Below are positions 1-8,303 of a DNA stretch of 64,000 bases, one piece after another (the stretch's first letter is position 1; each line of letters begins with the position of its first letter). The DNA comes from Candidatus Sericytochromatia bacterium. Its GTDB lineage: Bacteria; Cyanobacteriota; Sericytochromatia; UBA7694. The notes under the pieces are model-generated. The model was not told the origin of the DNA, made no database searches, and saw only the letters and a list, made by a program, of their open reading frames with translations. The position numbers were made by a program, and so were the translations under genes. The stretch spans positions 186,001 to 250,000 of the forward strand of contig JADMKE010000001.1 in the NCBI GenBank assembly GCA_018780035.1, in the 5' to 3' direction.

Positions 1-1
1 T

Positions 2-226
2 GCCCAGGTCTTAAGCCAAAGTGAGGAGGAGTTTCGCATTGCGCAATTGCGTTATCATTCAGGCAAAGCCATTCTGCTGGAATGGCTGGACGCAGCCAAT
101 CAACTGCGGCAGGCCCGATTGGCGCAATTGGAAAACAGTTATAATTTCCAAATTGCGCAGGTGCGCTTTGAGCAATTATTGGCCTTGCCTGAGCCCGCTC
201 AAAGCCAGCCTGCGAGCAAAAGATAA
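2..226 (+). CDS. TolC-like outer-membrane efflux protein, C-terminal end (5' truncated by window)
   Basis: Open from the window edge with no start codon; 74 residues before TAA. The residues include RYHSGKAILLEWLDA followed by an Ala/Gln/Leu-rich helix (NQLRQARLAQLENS), which resembles the last long periplasmic helix pair of TolC/OEP channel proteins (the RY..G....LEVLDA.....A...L pattern). The end is Pro/Gln/Ser-rich (EPAQSQPASKR). Its role would be the outer-membrane channel of a type I or RND efflux pump whose other genes lie upstream of the window. The stop is 5 nt from the stop of the convergent TOPRIM-like gene, so the defence-like pair sits directly against this gene's 3' end. Confidence 0.7.
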   Translation, partial: AQVLSQSEEEFRIAQLRYHSGKAILLEWLDAANQLRQARLAQLENSYNFQIAQVRFEQLLALPEPAQSQPASKR

Positions 227-231
227 CACGC

Positions 232-753
232 TTAAATTCTCAGGTATTCTTCACAGGCCTCTTGCAAAGAAGGAGGGCAAGGTTGACGAAGATGGTTTTG
301 CTCACACATCTGTTTCAATATATCCACTGCGGATTGACAATCTCTTTGACGCTGCAATTTAGGGTAAGTTGTTTGATCATCAACCGTTTGCCCATTTAAG
401 TAGGCAATCCAGGTTTCAATATTGCGTTTGGGAACAAAAATAGCGATAGGTTCCGTTGCTGAGCGAAGAGATAAACTTTCTTCAGACAAAGCCCGTTCTA
501 AAATTTGCAAACGAGGAATTGGGTAAAGATCCCCATCTATCATAACAACCAAAGATGTCGCCACCTGGTTACGTCTTAATGCCCGTACTTCTCGTGGATA
601 TTGCATCCTTACCCATTGTTCTGCTGCTTGTTGGCCCGGAGGACAAATCAGCACCCGAATATCACGAATGTCTAATTTTCCACGTAAAAAACGCCGAACA
701 AAAGCCTCGTGTTGTCTATCTTCACAGAGCAGAACACACTGTACCCTCCTCAT
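232..753 (-). CDS. TOPRIM-like small protein paired with AAA ATPase
   Basis: 173 residues. It begins with a hydrophobic strand and an acidic motif (VLLCEDRQHEAF, Glu11) like the first TOPRIM strand. A second strand ends in IDGDLYP (Asp73, Asp75), where TOPRIM folds carry DxD, and FVPKRNIETWI follows near residue 110. Such small TOPRIM-like proteins (AriB, RloB/AbiLii groups) act as toxic nuclease effectors held by a partner ATPase. Here the ATPase gene ends 6 nt upstream on the same strand, so the two are probably co-transcribed. The exact family is not certain: the usual C-terminal TOPRIM features are not obvious, and a DUF4276-type assignment is an alternative. A defence role is inferred from pairing and composition. 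Confidence 0.6.
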   Translation of the reverse strand: MRRVQCVLLCEDRQHEAFVRRFLRGKLDIRDIRVLICPPGQQAAEQWVRMQYPREVRALRRNQVATSLVVMIDGDLYPIPRLQILERALSEESLSLRSATEPIAIFVPKRNIETWIAYLNGQTVDDQTTYPKLQRQRDCQSAVDILKQMCEQNHLRQPCPPSLQEACEEYLRI

Positions 754-759
754 TTGAAT

Positions 760-1884
760 TCAGATCCACCCACGCGCAAATCTTTCTGAAAGTGGAAGTG
801 CTCCTTCTTGCAAAGGCAACTCAGCAACAGATTTAACAGTGGTGAGCCCCCCATTTTCGCGATTCAATAGAATACCAGCATCTTTGCCCAAATAGTTTAT
901 CAACTCAGGGTGATGAGAACAAATAATAACTTGAGATAATCCTTCTTCAAGTTTGTCTTTGAGTGCCATGAGCCAGGGTTGAATCTCAGACAGAGCGATA
1001 AAATTATCTGGTTCATCCAAAATAATGATTTGAGAATGATGGGCCGAAAAATAAATAAAAGCATATAAAACGAGCAAAACCCGCTGACCATCAGAGAGTT
1101 CATTTAATTGCAACTCATAAGATTGATCCATATGTTCAAATTTGATTTTCATAATCCGGGTCTCTACACCGACTTTTTCTAAACGAATGGATTTAAACCC
1201 ATCAATCACATGCTGAATTTCATTGAAGTATTCAGAGAGTAACTCTGCATTTTCTTGCACAAGATGCCGATACCAACAGGCAAAATTACTCCCATTTTTC
1301 GCCAACATGGCATCTTCTGAAACCGCATCAGAAACAAAATGAAGGGGTTCAATCTTGCAAATAATTATATTTTGAATAAATTCACGAAATCTGATCAGAT
1401 TTTGATGTTCTTTGCGATGAGCAGGCACACGTGCAAGGGCGGATTCAGACCAATCAGCAGAGTAGTTTGATCTTCCTGAGTCAGCATCTTTAAACAGAGT
1501 GACTTCTCCATCTTCAAAATGAAATAAAGAACGCCCATTCACCTCAAGAGCTTCTTGACGCACCTGTGATTTAGATGGCCCTTCTGCATAGGCATTTGGA
1601 TGCGCTATGAGTAAATGGTAAACATAGTTTTCATTGTTTAAAGTTGCAGAAAGGGTGAATGTTTGGAAATGAAGTGATTGCCAACGAGTCAGTGTGCTTG
1701 ACGGAAAAATATCCCCATCTGCAACTTTTGCTGTGCCACTCAACAGCTTTTGAATTGCGGATAAAACATCTAAAACAGATGTTTTTCCACTACCATTGCC
1801 CCCTAAGAGCAAATTTAAATTTTCAAAACCCAAATTTAAATTGACAAAAGACTTGTAATTGTCAATGTACAAACCTGTAAGCAT
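760..1884 (-). CDS. AAA/ABC-type ATPase (AAA_21/RloA-like)
   Basis: 374 residues. Walker A GGNGSGKT is at 28-35, an ABC-like signature LSDGQR near 265, Walker B IIILDEPDN near 288, and a switch-histidine motif ICSHHPE about 35 residues later. This is the order of SMC/OLD-like ATPases without a fused TOPRIM domain. The middle (about 60-250) is the variable insertion typical of AAA_21 proteins. The gene is visibly richer in A+T than its neighbours ddl and the TolC-like gene, which suggests recent transfer. With the downstream TOPRIM-like gene it matches the two-gene layout of PARIS (AriA/AriB) and AbiL (AbiLi/AbiLii) anti-phage modules. The ATPase family is clear; the biological role is inferred. 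Confidence 0.85.
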   Translation of the reverse strand: MLTGLYIDNYKSFVNLNLGFENLNLLLGGNGSGKTSVLDVLSAIQKLLSGTAKVADGDIFPSSTLTRWQSLHFQTFTLSATLNNENYVYHLLIAHPNAYAEGPSKSQVRQEALEVNGRSLFHFEDGEVTLFKDADSGRSNYSADWSESALARVPAHRKEHQNLIRFREFIQNIIICKIEPLHFVSDAVSEDAMLAKNGSNFACWYRHLVQENAELLSEYFNEIQHVIDGFKSIRLEKVGVETRIMKIKFEHMDQSYELQLNELSDGQRVLLVLYAFIYFSAHHSQIIILDEPDNFIALSEIQPWLMALKDKLEEGLSQVIICSHHPELINYLGKDAGILLNRENGGLTTVKSVAELPLQEGALPLSERFARGWI

Positions 1885-1960
1885 AACAAATATGACCTCT
1901 TATCCATGAGGAAAGCTCTGGGCATCAACTTCAACTATAACATTCTTAAGAAGGGCGCGC

Positions 1961-3067
1961 TCAATCCAAATAGCTTGTGCGCAAACCGCGATCCTGCCTG
2001 GCTTTGTGCAAAGCGAGTTCCACCAATTGATCGAGCAAATCGCGGTAAGAAATACCACTGGCCTCCCAGAGCTTGGGGTACATGCTGATGCGGGTAAAAC
2101 CGGGCAAGGTGTTGATTTCATTCACGTAGAGCTGGTTGTCGGGGGTCAGGAAAAAGTCCACGCGGGCCAGACCCTCACAATTCAAGCAGCGAAAGGTCTC
2201 CACAGCCAGGCGCTGAATTTCTGAAATTTGCTCAGGCGGCAAATGGGCAGGAATCTCGAGCCGAGCCCCATCTTCTGAGATATATTTGGCTTCGTAGCTG
2301 TAAAATTCGGCCTGCACAATCACCTCGCCCGGCAGCGAGGCGCGGGGTGTTTCGTTGCCCAGCACCGAGCATTCGATTTCGCGGCAATTGAGCCCGGCTT
2401 CGATCACCAATTTGTGGTCAAAGCCAAAGGCGTCTTCCAAGGCGGGTTCCCAGTCGGCTGCGGATTTGATCTTGTGAATGCCCACCGACGAGCCCAAATT
2501 GGCGGGTTTGACAAAGAGGGGATAGCCCCCCAATTCTTCCAGCACCGCCTCCAGGCTGATCTCCGCCCGTTGTGAAGCGTGTAAAACGACAAAACGCGGG
2601 GTGGGAATGCCCGCTTCGCGCAAGAGGCGTTTCATCACGTCTTTGTCCATGCCCACGGCAGAGCCCAAAATGCCACTGCCGACACAGGGAATGCCCGCCA
2701 TTTTGAGCAGACCCTGCACCGCGCCATCTTCGCCGTAGGTGCCGTGTAAAACCGGGAAGGCCACGTCCAACGTGGGCAATTGACTCATGTCTGCCGTTTT
2801 GACCAATTGGTGTCCGCTGCCGCCGGGCAAGAGCGCCAGGGCCTGACGGGCCTCGTTGAGTTTGAGCAATTCAGGGGTTTGCGCTTCAAGCAAAAAGCGG
2901 GTGGTTTCGTTGAGGTACCAGCCCCCGTCTTTGTCGATGCCAATCAGGGTCAGGTCGTATTTGTCTTTGTCGAGGGCTTCGATAATATTGCGGGCCGATT
3001 GAATTGAAACTTCGTGTTCGGCAGAACGGCCACCGAAGAGAATGCCTAGCTGAATTTTACGGGTCAT
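1961..3067 (-). CDS. ddl: D-alanine--D-alanine ligase
   Basis: 368 residues, normal length. ATP-grasp ligase joining two D-alanines for peptidoglycan precursor synthesis in the cytoplasm. Diagnostic segments are GILFGGRSAEHEVSI at the N-terminus, GEDGAVQGLLKMAGIPCVGSG near 110-130, the ATP-grasp lysine segment FVKPANLGSSVGI, and the metal/substrate end VNEINTLPGFT. The start at 3067 has an AAGGAA ribosome site 9 nt upstream. It lies alone, between the terminator of the two-component operon and the AT-rich ATPase gene. Confidence 0.97.
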   Translation of the reverse strand: MTRKIQLGILFGGRSAEHEVSIQSARNIIEALDKDKYDLTLIGIDKDGGWYLNETTRFLLEAQTPELLKLNEARQALALLPGGSGHQLVKTADMSQLPTLDVAFPVLHGTYGEDGAVQGLLKMAGIPCVGSGILGSAVGMDKDVMKRLLREAGIPTPRFVVLHASQRAEISLEAVLEELGGYPLFVKPANLGSSVGIHKIKSAADWEPALEDAFGFDHKLVIEAGLNCREIECSVLGNETPRASLPGEVIVQAEFYSYEAKYISEDGARLEIPAHLPPEQISEIQRLAVETFRCLNCEGLARVDFFLTPDNQLYVNEINTLPGFTRISMYPKLWEASGISYRDLLDQLVELALHKARQDRGLRTSYLD

Positions 3068-3093
3068 GAAAAAGGTTCCTTTTTAAAATCTCC

Positions 3094-3121
3094 AAAAAGC
3101 GAGACAGTGGGATACTGTCTC
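3094..3121 (-). terminator. Intrinsic terminator of the PhoQ-like kinase operon
   Basis: Perfect 8-bp inverted repeat GAGACAGT/ACTGTCTC with a 5-nt loop. Read on the minus strand it is followed by GCTTTTT. It lies between the kinase stop (3194) and the ddl start, so it separates the two minus-strand units. Confidence 0.75.
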
Positions 3122-3193
3122 TCCTCATTTTACTCCTGCGGCTCTCCCAGCAGAGGTACTCCGGACACAAAAACAGACCCTTGCCGCTTGGGC

Positions 3194-4516
3194 TTAGAAC
3201 TGTTGGGGCATTTCAATTGTGACGCCCAGGCCGGGGCTCAGATTGGCCAACGTGAGTTGACCGCCATAGCTGCTGACAATCCGGCGGGCAATGGCCAGCC
3301 CCAGGCCGTGGCCGGGCATGTGTTCATCTGCCCGCACCCCACGCTGGGTCAGGTCTGCCAAAAGCGCCTCAGGGCAACCGGGGCCATCGTCGCAAATTTC
3401 CAGCCACCAATGGCTGTCTGTTTGCCCGGCCCGAATCACGACTTTTGAGGCCGCCCATTTGCAGGCATTGTCGAGCAAATTGCCCAACACTTCGAGCAGA
3501 TCTTCGCGATCGATCCAGACCCGCAAATCGCGGGGCACATCCCGCTCAAAGTGCAAAGCGCGGGTGGCATAAATCGGGGTTAAAACGGCCTGAATGTCTG
3601 AAACCGCTTCAGACAGGTGGACAGAGAGGCCCGGCTGGGCTGTGCCTGCTGTGCGGGCCCGCTGCAATTCCAATTCAATCAGCTGTTTGAGCTGCTGGGC
3701 CTCGGCCTCTACTTCTGGCCAGGGACGGCTTTCGAGCAATTGGTAAATCCGGGTCAGCGGGCGTTTTAAAGCGTGGGAGAGATCCCCCAACGACTCGCGA
3801 GAGCGCTGTAAACGCACCTGAAAGAGCATCAGCAGACGGTTAAACGCCAAGGCCAAAGGAAGCAATTCAGCGGGCAGGTTCAGGCCCAAATCCCGTCTTT
3901 GGCCTTGCTCCAGAGCCAGCAGATCGGCTTGCATTGCCAGCAGCGGGCGCAAGCCCAAACGCAAGAGCCAGGCCTGTAAAGCCAGCAAGACAAACAAAAA
4001 CAAGCCGGAGATCAGGGCATAGATCCAGCGAAAGTGTGTCATTTGGCTTTCGAGCGTGCTCAAATCTTCAGCCACTGTCAGCGTCAGGGCTTGCCCGCCT
4101 TTTTCAAAGCCCTGGCTGAGCATGAGCAAGGGCTGTCTCAGCGGGCCTTGGGCTGAAGCCAGATAGGTCATTTGAATCTGGCCACTTGCCAATGGCAACG
4201 TCGGCAAAACATGGTTCCAAAGCGAACGCGAGCCCAAACTCAGGCTTTGGGTTTGAATCAAATAATAATGCCCCGAAAAAGGCCGCAAGAAAGTCGGACT
4301 GAGGCGATCTTGCCGCAGAAGGGGAATGCCGCCGGGCTGCATCTCCAGGGCCTGAAGCAGATTTTCTTGATCGTGCTCCAGGCGCGAGCGCACATAGCTG
4401 CGGGTCAGGTGTTGCAGGGCCAAGTCCATGCCCCAATACTGCAGCACAAAGAGCAAGAGCAGGGCCAGGGCAATGCCCCTGGCCAAACGCTGGTGCAGCG
4501 AACCAGGCCTAAACAT
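3194..4516 (-). CDS. Sensor histidine kinase, PhoQ-like
   Basis: 440 residues from the chosen ATG at 4516, which overlaps the response-regulator stop by 8 nt. Two membrane segments (about 10-30 and 165-190) flank a periplasmic sensor region, followed by a HAMP-like linker. The phospho-acceptor is His248 in DLSHALKRPL, a dimerisation motif like that of PhoQ rather than the common SHELRTP. The N box is GNLLDNACKWA, and the nucleotide lid has DDGPGC and GHGLGLAIARRI. It probably phosphorylates the adjacent OmpR-type regulator. Placed beside a PepSY-like protein and divergent from a metal RND pump, it probably senses divalent metal or envelope change (inferred). Confidence 0.93.
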   Translation of the reverse strand: MFRPGSLHQRLARGIALALLLLFVLQYWGMDLALQHLTRSYVRSRLEHDQENLLQALEMQPGGIPLLRQDRLSPTFLRPFSGHYYLIQTQSLSLGSRSLWNHVLPTLPLASGQIQMTYLASAQGPLRQPLLMLSQGFEKGGQALTLTVAEDLSTLESQMTHFRWIYALISGLFLFVLLALQAWLLRLGLRPLLAMQADLLALEQGQRRDLGLNLPAELLPLALAFNRLLMLFQVRLQRSRESLGDLSHALKRPLTRIYQLLESRPWPEVEAEAQQLKQLIELELQRARTAGTAQPGLSVHLSEAVSDIQAVLTPIYATRALHFERDVPRDLRVWIDREDLLEVLGNLLDNACKWAASKVVIRAGQTDSHWWLEICDDGPGCPEALLADLTQRGVRADEHMPGHGLGLAIARRIVSSYGGQLTLANLSPGLGVTIEMPQQF

Positions 4517-5165
4517 GCAGACAATATCCCTGTCCCCGGCGGGTGACAATCCGCTCTTTGCCAATTTTCTGGCGCAAGCGAGCTATAAAGACCTCAAGGG
4601 TATTGCTGTCGACTTCCTGTTCCAGGTCATAGAGCTGCTCTGCGAGCTGGGCCTTGGAAAAGAGTTGGCCGGGGTGATGCATCAAAAAACGCAAGAGGCG
4701 AAACTCGTGTCCGGTGAGTGCCAGGGCCTGTCCGGCCAATAACACCGCTTGGCGGGCTTCGTCCAATTGCAATTCCCCCACCACTAACTGGCCGGGCACT
4801 GCCCGGTTGTGTCTGCGAATCAGGGCGTTTAAACGGGCCAAAAGCTCTTCGCTGTGAAAGGGTTTGGCCAAATAGTCATCGGCTCCGGCTTTTAAACCCT
4901 CCACTTTTTCAAACCAGGCCCCACGGGCCGTGAGGATCAAGACAGGCAGGTCTTGCTGAGCGTGTCGCCAGCTTTTGAGCAGGTCCAATCCGGGTTGATC
5001 GGGCAGGCCCAAATCCAGAATCACGGCCTGGTAGTCCTCCTGACGCAGCAGCCAGTCGGCATCCCGCGCCGAAGCGCTCCAGTCCACAGCGTATCCCGCC
5101 TCTGCCAATTTCAGGCGCAGATCGGCGGCCAGAGCGCTATCGTCTTCTACCAGCAGCAGGCGCAT
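4509..5165 (-). CDS. OmpR/PhoB-family response regulator
   Basis: 218 residues. The start at 5165 lies one base after the PepSY-like stop and gives the normal beginning MRLLLVEDD; a longer upstream frame would run into the previous gene. The receiver domain has acidic D8/D9, phospho-acceptor Asp51 (VILDLGLP) and Lys101 (DDYLAKPF). The C-terminal winged helix (about 125-218) has LTGHEFRLLRFLM and the recognition-helix region VDSNTLEVFIARLRQKI. It is the partner of the PhoQ-like kinase. Likely targets are its own operon and the divergent czc-type operon (inferred from position). Confidence 0.96.
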   Translation of the reverse strand: MRLLLVEDDSALAADLRLKLAEAGYAVDWSASARDADWLLRQEDYQAVILDLGLPDQPGLDLLKSWRHAQQDLPVLILTARGAWFEKVEGLKAGADDYLAKPFHSEELLARLNALIRRHNRAVPGQLVVGELQLDEARQAVLLAGQALALTGHEFRLLRFLMHHPGQLFSKAQLAEQLYDLEQEVDSNTLEVFIARLRQKIGKERIVTRRGQGYCLHV

Positions 5166-5166
5166 G

Positions 5167-5679
5167 TTAATCCCGTTTGCGCGAGAGCTGCCTGCCCGTG
5201 CGGGCGTCATACTGGCCCTCCCAGCTTATTCCCTGGGCATCGAGCCACTCCAATTTGTACTGAAACCCGGCTTTGTGGGGCTTGAGTGTGGCTTCGAGCA
5301 GGCGGGGCGGATTTTTGCCAAAGACTTTTTGCAATAATTGTTGCAGCGAGAGCAAATTGGTGGGTGGGGCAGGGTAGTGTTTGACAGGCTGATTCAGGTT
5401 TTGAACCTTTTGGCTCTCGACCCGAAAGTGCTGCAAGACACCCTGGCCATCCAGAAATTCTACCCGGTAATACAAAGGGGCTTTGTCATCTTCGTATTCC
5501 AATTTGATCAGGCGGCCCTTGTGGCCCTGTAGAAATTTCTGCAGGGCCTGTTGCAGGGCCAGCGGGGGCGGTGAATCGGGACTTGCTTGGGCCGGAAGCG
5601 CTGTCCAAATGGGGGACGTCATTCCGATCGCCAGACACAGAGAAAGCATCCGTTGTTTAATCATCGTGGTCTTTGTCAT
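5167..5679 (-). CDS. PepSY-like secreted protein
   Basis: About 170 residues from the ATG at 5679, which has AAGGAAAA upstream; longer in-frame starts would lie deep in the previous gene and would add an implausible Lys-rich tail. An N-terminal signal segment (MLSLCLAIGMTSPIWTALPAQA) is followed by two similar alpha-beta units. Each has an LQQ(A/L)LQK helix and a YRVEFLDGQG- or YKLEWLDAQG-type strand pair, as in PepSY domains. The start overlaps the upstream membrane-protein gene by 23 nt and the stop abuts the regulator start, so it is part of a tightly packed operon. PepSY proteins often sit beside PhoPQ-like systems and may modulate the sensor in the periplasm. Confidence 0.7.
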   Translation of the reverse strand: MTKTTMIKQRMLSLCLAIGMTSPIWTALPAQASPDSPPPLALQQALQKFLQGHKGRLIKLEYEDDKAPLYYRVEFLDGQGVLQHFRVESQKVQNLNQPVKHYPAPPTNLLSLQQLLQKVFGKNPPRLLEATLKPHKAGFQYKLEWLDAQGISWEGQYDARTGRQLSRKRD

Positions 5680-6223
5680 GGTCGTTTTCCTTTTGGGCAT
5701 CCTTTTTTTCTTCGCTTGGGTCATTGCCTTGATTCTGATTTTGCTTGTCTTTTTCTGACTTGTTTTGGGGGTCTTTGGCTGCCCCAGCCCGGATTTCACT
5801 GTGGCGGATCAAACCACCGAGATGAGCGGTTTGGGCCATCACGCCCCCGTTAACGAGCCCCAGAGCGAGCAAGAGACCGGCATACCAGAGTGGCAGGGTC
5901 TGTCTGCGAAACGAGAAAAAGATCCCGCCCAGTGCCGCCAGTCCGAGTCCTTCCATTATCATAATCGCAACTTTGGCCAGATGTTCGTGATCTTCAATCA
6001 GATTTTCGACCACCCCAGGCAGGTGTTCGACGGCCTCTTCTGCGCCTTCACCACTGAAATAGACAGGCAGAGCGGCCAGCGCACTGCCGACCAAAATATA
6101 CAGGCTGACCCGCACGACCTCTTCGTTTTTGCGCAAGAGGCCCCAGGCCAGGAGTGCGGTTGCTAAGAGCGACCCCATGATCGGGGCGTGATTTAACAAT
6201 AAATGTATTTGAACAGAATCCAT
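5657..6223 (-). CDS. Four-helix membrane protein with acidic His/Asp-rich tail (DUF2231-like)
   Basis: About 188 residues from the ATG at 6223 (AAGGA about 12 nt upstream; an in-frame GTG at 6244 is possible). Hydrophobic helices lie near 12-30, 36-55, 85-105 and 110-130, with His in HLLLNHAPI and in EDHEHLAK. The last 40 residues are charged and low-complexity and end ENDHDKDHDD, a plausible cytosolic metal-binding tail. It is the first gene of the minus-strand operon that continues with the PepSY-like gene, regulator and kinase. The fold resembles DUF2231-type membrane proteins. The function is unknown; metal handling is suggested by the tail and context. Confidence 0.65.
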   Translation of the reverse strand: MDSVQIHLLLNHAPIMGSLLATALLAWGLLRKNEEVVRVSLYILVGSALAALPVYFSGEGAEEAVEHLPGVVENLIEDHEHLAKVAIMIMEGLGLAALGGIFFSFRRQTLPLWYAGLLLALGLVNGGVMAQTAHLGGLIRHSEIRAGAAKDPQNKSEKDKQNQNQGNDPSEEKKDAQKENDHDKDHDD

Positions 6224-6348
6224 TTGAGATTCAATTCCTTTCACTTTGATACCTTGAGTTTAGCTCCCGAATCTGAACCCAAGCTGAACAGTGTTGCAAA
6301 TACAATACCCCCTATACAGGGCCTTTGCCATGCGGTACTATTTTTTGC

Positions 6349-6810
6349 ATGATCCTGCGTTTTTTCAATCTCCCATTTTTAACCAGACTTTCAGCTGGCC
6401 TCACCCAGCGCCTGCCCCAAGGGCTGTTTTTGCTGATGATGTTGGCCTATGTCTTGATTCCCCACCAGGGGGATTATCTCGACAGTCTCAGCCTCAGCCC
6501 TGGCTTACACATGCAAGCCAGCAGTCAGGTGAAGGCTGAAATGCAGGAATTGAGTCCTTTTCAAGCCGTTTTGCGGGGGATGCCTTTTGCGCCTGAAGCA
6601 GGGCCCCATGCCCACCAAGCCCAAAACATATCCCATCCTGAAAACAGTGGCGGGGCCACCGCATTTAGCTTTGCCCCTCCCCCACTTGAGCCTGATTCTC
6701 TGCCCGTATTGCTGAAAGAACCAGATTTCCGCCCCTGGGATCAGGATCATTTTACCTTTCATCCACCTCCCCTTTTGGCCCAACTCGCTTCGACCCTTTT
6801 ACTGATTTGA
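6349..6810 (+). CDS. Small exported His-containing protein ahead of czcB (uncharacterised)
   Basis: About 153 residues from the ATG at 6349; a TTG at 6325 in frame is an alternative, and no clear ribosome site is seen. An N-terminal hydrophobic segment (LPQGLFLLMMLAYVLI) looks like a signal or anchor. The rest is Pro/His-rich (AGPHAHQAQNISHPE, DQDHFTFHPPP). Small His-containing exported proteins commonly precede metal RND operons. No family is recognised. Its codons and direction fit the downstream efflux genes. Confidence 0.5.
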   Translation: MILRFFNLPFLTRLSAGLTQRLPQGLFLLMMLAYVLIPHQGDYLDSLSLSPGLHMQASSQVKAEMQELSPFQAVLRGMPFAPEAGPHAHQAQNISHPENSGGATAFSFAPPPLEPDSLPVLLKEPDFRPWDQDHFTFHPPPLLAQLASTLLLI

Positions 6811-6818
6811 TCTTGTTC

Positions 6819-6845
6819 GGTTTTTCCGGTTTTTCCGGTTTTTCC
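6819..6845 (+). repeat. Three tandem 9-nt units upstream of czcB
   Basis: GGTTTTTCC is repeated three times without change in the 73-nt gap between the small exported gene and czcB. No terminator stem is visible here. Confidence 0.9.
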
Positions 6846-6883
6846 CTGCTTTTGCAAGAACAAATGATTAAATGGAGTTTTAC

Positions 6884-8299
6884 ATGTTTTTTCGGCTTTA
6901 TTTTGCTTCCTTTCTCTGTCTGACACTCAGCCTTTTGAGCTGTGAAAAGCCCCCTGAACCTGCCAAAACAGCGTCTTCGGCCCCGCCAAAACAGGCCCAA
7001 GCGCCCAGTCAAACCCCAACTCAAACCTTGACTGCCAAAGCCATTCAAAATTCGCAATTGGAAATTCGCACGGCGGGCCCGCGAACCCTGCAACAGATCA
7101 AAGATTTTCCCGGCAAAATTGCCCTCGACCAACACCGGGTGCGCAGTGTTTCCTCCAAAGTGGCGGGTGTGGCCGCCCATTGTGATAAACACATCGGTGA
7201 GCGGGTCCAGGTGGGCGAAATTTTGGCCGTGATTGAAAGCCGCGAATTGGCCGATCTGCGCCTGGAATACTTGCAGCGCAGCCAAGAGCGGGAACTGGCT
7301 CAGAAACAGCTTCAGCGCGAAGACCGTCTGAGCCAACGGATTCAGAGCCTGATTCGGGCCCTGCGCCAGGGCCAGAGCCCTGAAAAGGTGCATCAGCAGG
7401 TGCTGGACTTACAAATTGGCAGCAGCAAAAGCCAATTGCTCAGCTTTTATTCCCGTTTAAAATTGGCGCATCAGAGTTATACACGCGAAAAAGACCTGAT
7501 TGCCTCTCAATTGGCCACTTCTCAAGAGTTTGAAGCTGCCCGGCAAGAGCTGGAAAGCGCCAGAGCCATGTATCTGGGGGCCTTAGAAGAAATCACCTGG
7601 CAGCGCGAAAACGTGCTGCTGGAACAGCGCAAAAACCTGAGTTTGGCCGATTCTGCCCTGAATTCCAGCAAAGCCAAGTTGCTGACCTTTGGGCCTGCTG
7701 GCTTGCAGTCCCTTTCCCCGTCTCAGCTCACCCGCTTTGAAATTCGCTCTCCGATCAGTGGTGTGGTGGTCGAAAAACCGATCAACCAAGGGCAGGGCGT
7801 CATGCCCGAAAGCCCCCTCTACACCATTGCCGATCTCTCCGAAATCTGGGCCGAGGTGCAAATCTACGAAAGTGAACTCGACCATGTGCGCCTGGGACAG
7901 CGCGTCGTGGTGCGCGCTGAGGGGCTCAAACAGAGTTCATCGGGTCAAATCACCCATGTCAAACCGCTGGTCAACGAGACCAGCCGCTCAGCGGAGGCCC
8001 ATGCCCATCTGGCCAATCCGGGGCTGATCTGGCGCCCCGGCATGTATGTCACAGTCGCCGTGACCGAAGGGGTTTTCCCGGTGCCTGTGGCGGTTCAGCG
8101 CATTGCCGTGCAGCAATTTGAAGGCAAACCCGTGATCTTTGTCAAACAGGGCAATACCTTTCAGATGCGCCCGGTTCAGCTCGGACGTCAGGACCGCGAA
8201 TGGGTTGAAATTCGCACAGGTCTCAAACCTGGCGAAAACTATGTCAGCAAAAATAGCTTTGTGATCAAGTCGGTCTTTTTAACGGCAGGGGAGGAATAG
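6884..8299 (+). CDS. czcB: RND efflux periplasmic adaptor (CzcB/CusB-like) lipoprotein
   Basis: 471 residues from the ATG at 6884, which has GGAG about 7 nt upstream (a second ATG at 6872 is less well placed). The signal peptide ends in the lipobox LLSC, so it is a lipoprotein. It shows a barrel-sandwich hybrid domain (VSSKVAGVAAHCDKHIGERVQVGEI), a long alpha-hairpin rich in Leu/Gln/Arg (about 120-260), and the returning lipoyl half (FEIRSPISGVVVEKPINQGQGV). A beta-barrel domain (IWAEVQIYESELDHVRLGQ) and a membrane-proximal domain follow. It links the inner-membrane pump CzcA to the outer-membrane CzcC. The czcA start is 4 nt downstream. Confidence 0.93.
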   Translation: MFFRLYFASFLCLTLSLLSCEKPPEPAKTASSAPPKQAQAPSQTPTQTLTAKAIQNSQLEIRTAGPRTLQQIKDFPGKIALDQHRVRSVSSKVAGVAAHCDKHIGERVQVGEILAVIESRELADLRLEYLQRSQERELAQKQLQREDRLSQRIQSLIRALRQGQSPEKVHQQVLDLQIGSSKSQLLSFYSRLKLAHQSYTREKDLIASQLATSQEFEAARQELESARAMYLGALEEITWQRENVLLEQRKNLSLADSALNSSKAKLLTFGPAGLQSLSPSQLTRFEIRSPISGVVVEKPINQGQGVMPESPLYTIADLSEIWAEVQIYESELDHVRLGQRVVVRAEGLKQSSSGQITHVKPLVNETSRSAEAHAHLANPGLIWRPGMYVTVAVTEGVFPVPVAVQRIAVQQFEGKPVIFVKQGNTFQMRPVQLGRQDREWVEIRTGLKPGENYVSKNSFVIKSVFLTAGEE

Positions 8300-8303
8300 C
8301 CCC

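Noticed and set aside
21-362. Open frame of 113 residues at the left edge
   Set aside because: It is out of frame with the TolC-like tail (2-226), runs into the TOPRIM-like gene antisense, and has no conserved pattern.
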